Positions 53,019-61,814 of a DNA stretch of 64,000 nt are shown piece after piece (within the stretch, counting starts at the first letter, position 1; every line of letters begins with the position of its first letter). Under the pieces are notes generated by a model. That model ran no database searches. It was not told where the DNA came from and was given only the letters and a program-made list of their open reading frames with translations. Origin of the DNA: JAUILA01 sp050289805 (GTDB lineage Bacteria > Bacteroidota > Bacteroidia > Cytophagales > Cyclobacteriaceae); NCBI GenBank assembly GCA_050289805.1, contig JBNKGL010000002.1, forward strand, positions 1-64,000, written 5' to 3'. The position numbers were made by a program, and so were the translations under genes.

Positions 53019-54902
53019 TTATAATGAATATTTTAATTGAATTTTCAATTCATGTTCCCCGGACCCTGTATGTCGTGGAAGCGAAACCGTCATTGCCCAA
53101 CGCAGCCAGCACATTATTTTCCGGTTAAAACGATGCCGGATCAGGATAATAGTACGATAACCTTTTCCGTAATACGAAGGTAAGGAAAATGATCCCCAAA
53201 CGTCTCTTTCAAATGTAAATTCACGCGTATAATAACTGTCCGTTTGAAAAAACATCATCCGCAGGTTCCAGGTAGTTCGCGGTTGTTCCGTAATCCAATC
53301 CGCTGATATAAGCCATCCCCGTTCATCGTCCATTATTTTTCTGCGATTAAACTGTACACGGATACGTAATTCATGTGAATTTTTACGAAATGTCAGGTGC
53401 AGCTGGTGTTTAAAGGTTGTAATCGTATGTTTCAATCCAGGTGACTGATCCCTGGTTTCCGCTTTTGTTAATACACGAAGATTCAAAACGGGGGAGAGGG
53501 TTAATGACAGATCGAGCCGTCCATCACGTCCTCGCACAGAACTGTTGTGCCGATACGAAAACCACGGGATCTTGTAGAGGTCGGCGTATGCGGTAAGGGT
53601 TATTTGTTTTCGAATGCTATATCGTAATCCAAAATAAGTACCGTGTTCATTTCGGTTTCCCGTGCCCGTTTCTGAAAATCCATTCCCGTAAATTGTGAAA
53701 TAGCCGGGATCATATTTGCGCAACAGGAATACAAGCTCCAAATGCCGGCCAATGGAAGATGATATTCCCGATATCCATGATTTTGAACCGGATGGATTGC
53801 CGGCAAACTCAAACCACATTCGAAGATTTTGAAACCTGTAATTTGCAAAAACCGAATATTGCAGGAATGATTTTCCTTCCGGAAGGGGTTTTTTATAAAG
53901 ATCCTTGTTAATGAGGGAATGCGTTAACCTGTCACAATTAACAGAATAGCCAATCAGCCATTGGTCGGAACGATATTCAGCGAAATTTCCTACAGACAGG
54001 ATGCCGATGGATTTTCTGCGATGTACGGACGCCTCATCATTATGGATGCCCGAGCTGGAAAAACTTCTAAATGTGTTTCCGTCATACACTGTGGCATCTC
54101 TTCTGCTGTAACTCAAATAGCCCGATGTGTTCCATCGGCCTTTTCCTATCGTGACTGCGCTTCCACTCATCCCGCCTGATTCACTGAAAGTACCATTATG
54201 TGAAATAAAACTGCCGGAAGAAGGCAGGGGAAGGTAGGATCCTTTTCCCAATAAGAATGATGCCTGATGAACCAATCCGTATCCGGTATGAACCCTGAAA
54301 TCACCAACTATAAACCGTTTTACCAGGCCGTAGCCATTTTTCCGAATAAAAAAATTGACATGATCTGCCCCCCAATAACCCTTAGAGGGCTTAAATTTCC
54401 AGGATTCACCCGGATCCTGATCAAATCGCAGGCCTGAAACCCACCCTCCCCGAACTTCTGCCTGAATGCGTCCCCGGGTGTGGATACCTGAGTTTTCCTG
54501 GCCGAAATTTTTTTCAGAAAGCAACGTGACCTCTAACGCTTCCGGCTTTAAACCTGCATTCATTGAAGCCTCCCCGAATGGAGATTCAGGGATTCTAAAA
54601 TATGATTGCAGCCTGAGGATTTTTTCTTTTGAAAAACCCGGGATTGCCTGTAGTTCATACCGGGAAATAATGGGTCCATATTTTTCGCGATAGCGCAGAA
54701 GTTCTGCAATGTCATCGGCCGACAGAAAATTCATTAAAAAGAGCTGTTCGTTGGTTGCATCCCCCAGGTTAATGGGAAAATCCCCTGCGATATCGAGATT
54801 TTCCAGATCACTAAGATACTCTGGTAGTTCCGGCTGAGCATTCAATTTGATACAGCACAGAATCAATATCCCCCACAAACTATTTGGATTCAGAAAACAC
54901 AT
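53019..54902 (-). CDS. Helix-hairpin-helix outer-membrane barrel protein
   Basis: 627 residues. After a leader (LWGILILCCIKLNAQ), residues of about 20-100 form two helix-hairpin-helix motifs (INLGDATNEQLFLMNFLSAD, RYELQAIPGFSKEKILRLQ) like those of ComEA. The remaining 500 residues are alternating aromatic beta strands typical of an outer-membrane barrel (RGGWVSGLRFDQDPGES, KPLPEGKSFLQYSVFANYRF). HhH domains in exported proteins usually bind DNA, so DNA uptake is a possible but unproven role. Its start overlaps by 23 bases the upstream PorV-like gene. Confidence 0.8.
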   Translation of the reverse strand: MCFLNPNSLWGILILCCIKLNAQPELPEYLSDLENLDIAGDFPINLGDATNEQLFLMNFLSADDIAELLRYREKYGPIISRYELQAIPGFSKEKILRLQSYFRIPESPFGEASMNAGLKPEALEVTLLSEKNFGQENSGIHTRGRIQAEVRGGWVSGLRFDQDPGESWKFKPSKGYWGADHVNFFIRKNGYGLVKRFIVGDFRVHTGYGLVHQASFLLGKGSYLPLPSSGSFISHNGTFSESGGMSGSAVTIGKGRWNTSGYLSYSRRDATVYDGNTFRSFSSSGIHNDEASVHRRKSIGILSVGNFAEYRSDQWLIGYSVNCDRLTHSLINKDLYKKPLPEGKSFLQYSVFANYRFQNLRMWFEFAGNPSGSKSWISGISSSIGRHLELVFLLRKYDPGYFTIYGNGFSETGTGNRNEHGTYFGLRYSIRKQITLTAYADLYKIPWFSYRHNSSVRGRDGRLDLSLTLSPVLNLRVLTKAETRDQSPGLKHTITTFKHQLHLTFRKNSHELRIRVQFNRRKIMDDERGWLISADWITEQPRTTWNLRMMFFQTDSYYTREFTFERDVWGSFSLPSYYGKGYRTIILIRHRFNRKIMCWLRWAMTVSLPRHTGSGEHELKIQLKYSL

Positions 54903-55662
54903 AATTGAATCCGGTTAGGGCCCGTGAACCCAGGTAGGGGTGGCCCGTAATTGAGAATGCAATCGTCACCTGTTTTAATACATACTCCATACCGATCCCT
55001 GAAGACCATCCGCCCGTTTCCAATCCTGCGACTATGGTTAATTTTTTGATGACATTCAGTTCACAACCCAGAATGAAATACCCGGGATGCACAGGCCCGT
55101 CATTAAATTGAATTTTGACCTGCATACCATCAGTCACACGAATTGAGGAAGCGATTATCCCAAAGGTTAACAAATCACCTTTGAATACATAGGCTTGTAA
55201 AATGCCAGCAATCGTGATTCTGGATCCTATTGCTACACGATACCCCATTCCTGCAAATGCTTCATGCACCCTGTACCTATTCACAGTTTCAGAGATCAAA
55301 CCATATTGAATCCCGAAACTGGCTGAGGAAAACCTGAAAACAGCTCCGCCAATCCCGCTCCATATTGAATAGCCGCCTCCACCAAAATATTGTATTCCCA
55401 GACCGGCACCTGCTATGCCGTGCTGCCAGTTCGCACTCATGTAGCAGTTGATAATGCCTGAATCCCCGTAGAAATTTCCAATACCGCCTGAAAGCTGGGT
55501 TCCGTTAATTCCTGCCGGGTTATGAAATACAGCGGTACCATCTGTACTAAGTGCTGAGATCCCGCCCAATCCGTTTTGCCGGACTGTATAGATCGGAAAA
55601 TCCAGCTGTGCTGTGGTGATCATGGGAATGATCAAAAACGCAAAGAGAATAAAAATGAACAT
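54880..55662 (-). CDS. PorV/FadL-like outer-membrane protein
   Basis: 260 residues with a signal peptide (ILFAFLIIPMITTAQ). The N-terminal motif GLGGISALSTDGTAVFHNPAGI is the conserved start of PorV/PorQ-type and FadL-like barrels in Bacteroidota, where an N-P-A-G turn plugs the barrel. Glycine-rich strands follow. At 260 residues it is shorter than PorV (about 350-400). Coupled by a 23-base overlap to the HhH barrel gene, so the two may form one outer-membrane assembly. Confidence 0.7.
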   Translation of the reverse strand: MFIFILFAFLIIPMITTAQLDFPIYTVRQNGLGGISALSTDGTAVFHNPAGINGTQLSGGIGNFYGDSGIINCYMSANWQHGIAGAGLGIQYFGGGGYSIWSGIGGAVFRFSSASFGIQYGLISETVNRYRVHEAFAGMGYRVAIGSRITIAGILQAYVFKGDLLTFGIIASSIRVTDGMQVKIQFNDGPVHPGYFILGCELNVIKKLTIVAGLETGGWSSGIGMEYVLKQVTIAFSITGHPYLGSRALTGFNYVFSESK

Positions 55663-55703
55663 CCATAGACAATGTGTACATCGTCATGGACTAATGAAGG
55701 CCG

Positions 55704-57134
55704 TTAGAACTCTTTTTTGAAATTCAGGAAGAAACCACCTTCTTTTTCGGCGTTGAAGCTATATTCAAGTCGAAGAACTGCATCATAGAAGGTGACAAAA
55801 TCGATACCCAGCCCTGTTCCAAAGAGAAATTTATTGGAAAGGCGTGTATTCAAGCCTTCAGACTCATAAAATTCATAATTTCGGGCATAACCCATATCGA
55901 AATAAGTCTTCAGGTATATGGCGATCGGGATTCTTCGAAATTGTTCAATAGGAATGAAGCCTGCAAAGAGGTCGGTCGAGAATATTTTCTTTTTAAAGGT
56001 AGTCCGGTTTAACAGAAGATGCTGTCCTTCAATCAGGTAGAGTTCGTACCCACGGATGTAATCACTTTGGTACCCCAGCCCTGAAAGAGCGGAATAGGGC
56101 GGGTTTTCGGGTGCACTGACGTAAGCAGCGGAATAGTTCGACAGATAATAATCCTTACCCAGCGGTGAATAGTGGATATATTTTACCACAAGTTCCGTTT
56201 TGTCAAGATCCTTGTATATCCCCAGTCCGTTTTTTTTAATGGTAGCCTGGAAATAGTGTCCGTTCAGTGGATATGAAAACAAGTCTCTTCGATCTATAAT
56301 AAACTGGTATAATAAACTGAAGTACTTCTGTTTGAGCGATGAGTCGTTGTAATAAGACGGGTTGGCCAGCAAAAGAGTATCCGCTATATCGTTATTGTTA
56401 TAGGAGATCTCAACATTATGACGGGTATAGAATGAATTTCTGAATGTATAACCGATATTGACGAGCCTTCTTGTTCGAAGGACCTCATCACTGTCAAGAA
56501 ACTGGGCAACATGGTTCACAGTTCTGTAGGCTACATTCTTATTATCGGCATATTGAAGGGCAAAATTCAGTCCGTGTCGCTGTGATTTGTCGATATACGG
56601 CATTTGATAGGCTACGGCAAAACGTTTCGTGAAACCAAATTGCGCATCCAGCCGCAGGCGTTCATTCCTTCCTCTCGTATTATTTTGATATAATTTCAGT
56701 CCGTACGAAACTCGGCTGAGATCCCCACCCTGGTTTTGGATCCAGTCATTGAAATTTCTGTCGGCTAGCGAAAAAATGGGGACTGGAAAAGTATACCACC
56801 TTTCAGAAATCTCAATAAGAATGTCCACCCTGTTTTGGAATGGCGGCATAACGGTCATTTTAACCGTATTGAAAAGCCGCGTATTCATTATTTTTTTTCT
56901 GTCGGCTTCCAGAATGATGGCAAGCTCCTCAGATTCGTAGACATCACCGGTTTGAACCGTCATTTCCCGCAGGATAATGGGTTTCTTTGTCTTTTTATTT
57001 CCGACGACAATGATCTGCCCTATCTGGTAGTACCGAATGGTATCAGAGGAGACACTATCGGCATGAAGGGTCGTGTGTACCGGCAAATGATTGCCCGTAA
57101 ATAATGAAAATAAAGAGAGCAGCACAACCAGCAT
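55704..57134 (-). CDS. Omp85-superfamily protein (POTRA plus surface-antigen barrel)
   Basis: 476 residues. A leader is followed by a single clear POTRA domain (YYQIGQIIVVGNKKTKKPII, LREMTVQTGDVY, RDRK-like KKIMNTRLFNTVKM). A 16-strand-type barrel then ends in a C-terminal phenylalanine (FLNFKKEF). The conserved late segment FLFGTGLGIDFVTFYDAVLRLEY resembles the Omp85 last strands. With one POTRA it is simpler than BamA (five) and closer to TamA/PlpD-like or Bacteroidota BamA paralogues. It probably inserts or exports a partner, perhaps the downstream barrels. Confidence 0.78.
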   Translation of the reverse strand: MLVVLLSLFSLFTGNHLPVHTTLHADSVSSDTIRYYQIGQIIVVGNKKTKKPIILREMTVQTGDVYESEELAIILEADRKKIMNTRLFNTVKMTVMPPFQNRVDILIEISERWYTFPVPIFSLADRNFNDWIQNQGGDLSRVSYGLKLYQNNTRGRNERLRLDAQFGFTKRFAVAYQMPYIDKSQRHGLNFALQYADNKNVAYRTVNHVAQFLDSDEVLRTRRLVNIGYTFRNSFYTRHNVEISYNNNDIADTLLLANPSYYNDSSLKQKYFSLLYQFIIDRRDLFSYPLNGHYFQATIKKNGLGIYKDLDKTELVVKYIHYSPLGKDYYLSNYSAAYVSAPENPPYSALSGLGYQSDYIRGYELYLIEGQHLLLNRTTFKKKIFSTDLFAGFIPIEQFRRIPIAIYLKTYFDMGYARNYEFYESEGLNTRLSNKFLFGTGLGIDFVTFYDAVLRLEYSFNAEKEGGFFLNFKKEF

Positions 57135-57228
57135 GCCTGAGAATTAGATCTTTGTGGAAAGATAAATATACTATTTATATCAGATTTTCAGTTGGGTAAC
57201 CGCTTTGAATGTCCGATTATGGATGTAA

Positions 57229-58404
57229 TCAAAGGTTTTTAGGCTCCTTTCCCCGGATTATTGCGCGGTAAAGAATAATGATTCCGGCAATAATCAAAGG
57301 GATACTGAGTATTTGCCCCATGTTAAATGCAAGGTCATCCTCGAACGCGACCTGATTTTCCTTAAATAACTCATGAACAAATCTCAGACCGAACAAAATG
57401 ATCAGGAACATCCCGAGCAGCAATCCCTCGGGTAATTCACTTTTATAGTGAAACCAGATGGCGAATAACAGGAAAAACAGCAGGAGACTGGTAGCAGATT
57501 CATATAACTGGGTAGGATGCCGCGGGATACCATAGATTGGCACGGATGCCCGGACCCTTCCATCCTCCATTTGGGTCACCTCAAAATTTTCGTACAGGTC
57601 TGAATCAAATATGAAATGGTCATTCAGGTAATACCTGGGATCAGACAGGTATCGGGGTATATTATTCTGAATAAACCTTTCGACCGCTTCTACGGTATTT
57701 ACATTATCCTGGCGTTCATAGGTGAGCACCATGTTGATGGGAACATCATTATTCTCGTTCAGCTGATAATCCGTTATTTTTTCAAATTCCACATCTTCAA
57801 TTCCGGTCTGGGTGGGGCGCTCAAGAAATTCCCGAAGGTCCTTGGCGAAAACCACACCGTAATTGCTATCGGTAGGCTTCCCGTAAATTTCAGAATTCAT
57901 AAAATTCCCGAACCGAATCAGGCAGCCTGTGAGGGCAACTACGATCACAATTCGGTCAACCACCTGTAAATAGCTCTGGCCGGGTCGTTTGACTGGCGTA
58001 AATATGGGTTTTATCCCTTTGAAGTGAACATCATATTTGCTGTACAGCCAAAGAGCAAACAGAATTCCAAATGCCGCGCCATGGCTTGCCAGTCCTCCTT
58101 CCCATATTTTCAGAATATCAATAGGGTTCGAAAGATATTTATCGGGTTCATAAAACAGAACATGTCCCAGCCGCGCACCGATGATAGTGGCGATTACCAT
58201 AAAGACCGTGAGTGTTTCCACATCTTTCTCCGGCTTGTTTTCCTTTCTGTAGATGTAAAACATGATCTGCTGACTGATGATAAATCCCATCGCGAAGAGA
58301 AGACCATAGTAACGTACAGGTCTGCCTCCCAACAGGGGAATGAAATCAGGGAAAGTGAACAGTTCGGGCAGCGCCTGCCAGATGATATAGGAAAAAATGG
58401 ACAT
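57229..58404 (-). CDS. lgt: Prolipoprotein diacylglyceryl transferase with a large insertion
   Basis: 391 residues from the ATG at 58404; typical Lgt proteins have about 260-290. Core motifs are present: GGRPVRYYGLLFAMGF, GARLGHVLFYEPDKYL, WEGGLASHGAAFGI (with the essential histidine), LIRFGNFMNSEIYG, then PRHPTQLYESATSLL. Between the signature N-S-E-I-Y-G and P-R-H-P-T-Q blocks lies roughly 100 extra residues (about 190-288), hydrophilic, presumably periplasmic. Lgt transfers diacylglycerol to lipobox cysteines, fitting the many lipoproteins here. The reading from GTG 58437 is rejected. Confidence 0.94.
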   Translation of the reverse strand: MSIFSYIIWQALPELFTFPDFIPLLGGRPVRYYGLLFAMGFIISQQIMFYIYRKENKPEKDVETLTVFMVIATIIGARLGHVLFYEPDKYLSNPIDILKIWEGGLASHGAAFGILFALWLYSKYDVHFKGIKPIFTPVKRPGQSYLQVVDRIVIVVALTGCLIRFGNFMNSEIYGKPTDSNYGVVFAKDLREFLERPTQTGIEDVEFEKITDYQLNENNDVPINMVLTYERQDNVNTVEAVERFIQNNIPRYLSDPRYYLNDHFIFDSDLYENFEVTQMEDGRVRASVPIYGIPRHPTQLYESATSLLLFFLLFAIWFHYKSELPEGLLLGMFLIILFGLRFVHELFKENQVAFEDDLAFNMGQILSIPLIIAGIIILYRAIIRGKEPKNL

Positions 58405-58409
58405 GCCTG

Positions 58410-58417
58410 CAAAGTTA
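58410..58417 (-). promoter_or_regulatory. -7-like element just before lgt
   Basis: Minus strand TAACTTTG fits TAnnTTTG and ends six bases before the lgt ATG, which would make a nearly leaderless mRNA. It could be chance. Confidence 0.3.
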
Positions 58418-58640
58418 CATATCTGGCTGGAATACACAACGTGTACTAATTACTCATTTGGTCATCAACTTTTTAGTTACGAAGGAAACGTAATACATCT
58501 CGTGCGCATTGGCTTCATACTATCTACGGGGGCTTCATCATAAATAAAGACGATAAATGTCATTGCTTTCTATGCGAAAAATCAGGGTTCTGAAGGGAAC
58601 TAAATAATAACTTTTCTAGTACCACTTAAATTTATCTGTC

Positions 58641-59381
58641 ATGAAACATTTTAATTATTTCGCATGCATTATTTTGCTTGTCGCTTTCACTGGACTGGTC
58701 CAGTGTACACACGAAGATGAAGATGTTATTCCTGTTGTGGGGCCCGATCCGATTGAGCACGGAGATGAGACCCTGATTTGCACAGACTGTACTCCTCTGG
58801 AGGCAAATGGCGCTAGTTCTGATTTTAATTCTGGTAATGTTCCTCCCGGGGAATGGTATTTTGACAAAGCGCATTCAAATGTTATGTGGGAGTCCCCTTA
58901 TAAGGTGTTTGGTTCAGATCTGACTGGACGCTTTAATTATTTTGTCGTTGAGAACCTTCATTTTGATGAAAGTGATCCGGCATCCCTGGAGTTTAGTGGC
59001 TACGTTCGCCTGAATACTGTAAATACCGGCGAGCCGGGTCGAGATGCTGGATGTCTGTTAGGTACTTTCGGTACTGAGGCAGGTAAAACCAATGAGACAG
59101 AAAATATTGCCATGATTGTTTCGAAGAGCAACACCGGAAAATACAGCTCTACGGATAGCGGATTTATCGTGGAGGCTGATTTCACGTTTAATGGTTTTAC
59201 CCACCCTGTTACGGTAAAGCTATATTACTTCACTCAATCTGATCAGAGCACTTATGAAATGGCAGGATTCTCCGGGCAATTTGAATTCAATCCATTATCC
59301 GACTTTGGAATCAGTTCAACTAATATTGATGACCATGTAGTGGTCAAGTTGAATCTTCTGTTCAAGAATAAAAATTCTTAA
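58641..59381 (+). CDS. YceI-like lipoprotein
   Basis: 246 residues with a hydrophobic leader and lipobox-like cysteine (VAFTGLVQC; Gln before Cys is atypical). A linker is followed by a YceI lipocalin-like barrel: WYFDKAHSNVMWESPYKVFG, TGRFNYFVVENLHFDESDP, IVEADFTFNGFTHPVTVKLYYF. YceI proteins bind isoprenoids or other amphiphiles in the periplasm. It is the first gene of a seven-gene redox operon, 11 bases before the next, so it could carry a quinone-like ligand. That is inference. Confidence 0.82.
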   Translation: MKHFNYFACIILLVAFTGLVQCTHEDEDVIPVVGPDPIEHGDETLICTDCTPLEANGASSDFNSGNVPPGEWYFDKAHSNVMWESPYKVFGSDLTGRFNYFVVENLHFDESDPASLEFSGYVRLNTVNTGEPGRDAGCLLGTFGTEAGKTNETENIAMIVSKSNTGKYSSTDSGFIVEADFTFNGFTHPVTVKLYYFTQSDQSTYEMAGFSGQFEFNPLSDFGISSTNIDDHVVVKLNLLFKNKNS

Positions 59382-59392
59382 TCAACGGCGCC

Positions 59393-59773
59393 ATGAAATC
59401 AGGACAAATAATGTTTATGACAATACTCGTTATGATGGGTATAGTAGTCCATGGATGTTACTACGACGAAATATCTCCGATTACCGAGTTGCCGACAAAT
59501 GTAAGCCTCAAGAACGACGTTCAACCGATATTTGACCGGAATTGCAACACCTCAGGATGCCATGATGCGGTACCTGCTCATGATCCTTCCTTAGTAGTGG
59601 AACAGTCTTATGGGGCTTTGATCAACGGTAATTATTTAAATACCATTGACCCGGTATCCAGTAAGCTTTATCAGGAGATCCTTTCAGGAAATATGCCTCC
59701 ATCGGGCACATTGTCTGATATCGATCAGAAAATTATTCTGGGATGGATTACTGACGGAGCCAAAGACAACTGA
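59393..59773 (+). CDS. Cytochrome-c-like lipoprotein with a CX4CH motif
   Basis: 126 residues. The leader ends in V-V-H-G-C. The mature domain contains VQPIFDRNCNTSGCHD, i.e. C-x4-C-H instead of C-x2-C-H, and later a Met-rich segment EILSGNMPPSGTLSD that could supply an axial methionine. The I-x-x-W-I-x-x-G-A-K ending is like monohaem cytochrome-c (planctomycete-type) domains found in Bacteroidota. If haem is attached it needs a lyase tolerant of this spacing. It sits between the YceI and DUF5777 genes in the operon. Confidence 0.75.
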   Translation: MKSGQIMFMTILVMMGIVVHGCYYDEISPITELPTNVSLKNDVQPIFDRNCNTSGCHDAVPAHDPSLVVEQSYGALINGNYLNTIDPVSSKLYQEILSGNMPPSGTLSDIDQKIILGWITDGAKDN

Positions 59774-59790
59774 CTTAAATTCCTGAAATA

Positions 59791-60642
59791 ATGAAAAACA
59801 TACTTACTATACTTTGTGCAATGATGCTGCTGGGTTTCTTGCCAGCCATTGCACAGGATGACATTCAGCAGGAAGATATACCTGATCACAGGCCCGTTAG
59901 ACCTGCATTTGAAAGTACCTGGCTGATTGATAATCAGACCACGGTAGTTCCTGGTCATAAAACATTTCAATTCGATATCCAGCACCGTTTCGGATCGGTT
60001 GAAAATGGACTTGAGGATCTATTCGGACTTTATGCGCCCTCTAATATACGACTTGGTCTTAGCTACGTTCTTTTTCCAAATCTTTCTGTGGGTTTTGGTT
60101 TTACAAAGGATCAGAAGCCTGTTGATTTCAATCTGAAATATGCGATCTTTCAACAGACCAGGTCGGATAAAATACCGGTGAGTGTTACCTATTTCGGTAA
60201 TATGGCCATGGATACGCGCAATGAAGAGTTCTTCCGGAATTCCTCTGACCGCTATTCTTTTTTCCACCAGGTAATTATATCGAGGAGGTTTACCCCGAAG
60301 TTTTCAATTCAGGCAGCGCCAAGCCTTTCACATTTCAATATCGTTAGTGATACTCGTTCAAATGATCATTTTGCAGCCGCAGTTGGTGCAAGATATCGTT
60401 TTACAGCACAAACATCTGTCATTGTGAATTATGATCAGCCTTTAACGAAGCATACGGCCGGAAACCCTAACCCGAATATCAGTTTTGGAATTGAGATTGC
60501 GACCAGCTCCCATGCCTTTCAGATTTTCGCGGGGAATTATAAGGGTATTGTTCCTCAGTACAACAATTTCTTTAATGGGAACAATTTTGAAGATGGGGAA
60601 TTCATTATTGGCTTCAACATCACCCGTTTGTGGAATTTCTAA
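59791..60642 (+). CDS. DUF5777 beta-barrel protein
   Basis: 283 residues: a signal peptide (LCAMMLLGFLPAIAQ) and then a barrel. ESTWLIDNQTTVVPGHKTFQ, FDIQHRFGSVENGLEDLFGL and NIRLGLSYVLFPNLSVGFGF are DUF5777 hallmarks. The family lies beside YceI and cytochrome genes in Bacteroidota; role unknown but outer-membrane. The C-terminal F suits BAM-dependent insertion. Confidence 0.88.
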   Translation: MKNILTILCAMMLLGFLPAIAQDDIQQEDIPDHRPVRPAFESTWLIDNQTTVVPGHKTFQFDIQHRFGSVENGLEDLFGLYAPSNIRLGLSYVLFPNLSVGFGFTKDQKPVDFNLKYAIFQQTRSDKIPVSVTYFGNMAMDTRNEEFFRNSSDRYSFFHQVIISRRFTPKFSIQAAPSLSHFNIVSDTRSNDHFAAAVGARYRFTAQTSVIVNYDQPLTKHTAGNPNPNISFGIEIATSSHAFQIFAGNYKGIVPQYNNFFNGNNFEDGEFIIGFNITRLWNF

Positions 60643-60654
60643 TGAAGATGAAAT

Positions 60655-60870
60655 ATGAAAAGGGACCGACATATTATGTTCAGGAGAGGCCTTGAAAGAA
60701 TACTTAAAATCCTATCAGGAAAAGAGGAAATGCACTCTTCAGATACTAATTATTACCTGACGGAAGATGGTAAACTGGTCAGTCTGAATAATGAGCATAA
60801 GCCAAATTCCTGGCGGAAAAAGGCAACTGATGAACAGATCAAAAACTGGATCAAAAAGAAAGCGACATGA
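60655..60870 (+). CDS. Hypothetical 71-residue protein of the redox operon
   Basis: The start is an ATG 12 bases after the barrel stop, and its own stop overlaps the FeS gene start (ATGA), so real translation is likely. The protein is basic and soluble: RGLERILKILSGKEEM, a YYLTEDGKLVSLN strand pair, then NSWRKKATDEQIKNWIKKK. No signal, cysteine pair or family I recognise. It could be a cytoplasmic assembly factor or chaperone for the Tat-exported FeS subunit, which is speculation. Confidence 0.65.
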   Translation: MKRDRHIMFRRGLERILKILSGKEEMHSSDTNYYLTEDGKLVSLNNEHKPNSWRKKATDEQIKNWIKKKAT

Positions 60871-61814
60871 GAGAGACAAACAAAAAGCTTGTGAACAGGC
60901 GTGCTTTTCTCAAGCAAGGAACAGTGGCATCAGTGATGGCCCCACTTGCCCTTGGTAAAGCGGACAGTCTATTTGTCGATCCGGCGATAGTTCCTTCAGG
61001 GAAAATGGTCAGGTTATTGTCGGTAGACGGTGAAATCATTGAAGTAGATGAGGCATATCTGAAGCCAGCACCTGACATTCATATTCCGGCGTCAACCGAT
61101 CCGGATCCAAGGAAAGGCATTCCGGGAAGAAGATTTGTTATGGTGATTGATCTTTCACGATGCAAAAATTTGAAGAAATGCCAGTCTGCCTGTTCGAAAA
61201 TGCATTATGTAACCGGTGAAAACAGCTGGGTGAAAGTGTATGCCATGCAGGAGTCTGAAGATACAGCCCCTTACTGGCAACCCACGGTATGTATGCATTG
61301 TGACGAGCCTCCGTGTGTTAAAGTTTGTCCGGTGGACGCTACTTACAAGCGAGGAGACGGAATCGTCCTGATTGATAATCAAAGATGTATTGGATGTCGG
61401 TTTTGTATGGCGGCGTGTCCTTATTCCACAAGGGTTTTTAACTGGGGTGAACCGGATATTCCGGAGGATGTCAAAAATCTTGAATACTCACCTGAAACCA
61501 GTGTTCCACCTGCACGCGGTACCGTAGGCAAATGTGATTTTTGTCCGGATATGCTTCGACAGGGCAAACTACCCCATTGTGTGTCGGCGTGTCCGAATGG
61601 AGTATTTTATTTTGGGGATGAAAATGAAGATACCGTAACCAATGGAAGTGAAACGATTCGTTTATCAACATTGCTGAAAGACCGTGCCGGATACAGGCTG
61701 ATGGAAGACCTCGGAACCAGTCCCAGGGTTTACTACCTGCCTCCGGTAAACAGGTTATTTCCTTTCGAAGAGGGGCTTAAATCTGAATCAGAGAATGATG
61801 AAGGAGGATATTAG
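60867..61814 (+). CDS. Tat-exported 4Fe-4S ferredoxin-type electron-transfer subunit (DmsB/NrfC-like)
   Basis: 315 residues. NRRAFLKQG near residue 10 is a twin-arginine signal. The cluster motifs are C-x2-C-x4-C-x3-CP (VCMHCDEPPCVKVCP), C-x2-C-x2-C-x3-CP (CIGCRFCMAACPYS) and C-x2-C...C-x3-CP (CDFCPDMLRQGKLPHCVSACP). The first motif is altered: R-C99-K-N-L102-K-K-C105-Q-S-A-C109 has Leu where the second Cys is expected, and is followed by Ser-Lys-Met-His rather than Cys-Pro. It should carry three normal clusters plus an unusual one and pass electrons between the NrfD membrane subunit and a periplasmic partner. It overlaps the NrfD gene by 20 bases. Confidence 0.9.
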   Translation: MRETNKKLVNRRAFLKQGTVASVMAPLALGKADSLFVDPAIVPSGKMVRLLSVDGEIIEVDEAYLKPAPDIHIPASTDPDPRKGIPGRRFVMVIDLSRCKNLKKCQSACSKMHYVTGENSWVKVYAMQESEDTAPYWQPTVCMHCDEPPCVKVCPVDATYKRGDGIVLIDNQRCIGCRFCMAACPYSTRVFNWGEPDIPEDVKNLEYSPETSVPPARGTVGKCDFCPDMLRQGKLPHCVSACPNGVFYFGDENEDTVTNGSETIRLSTLLKDRAGYRLMEDLGTSPRVYYLPPVNRLFPFEEGLKSESENDEGGY

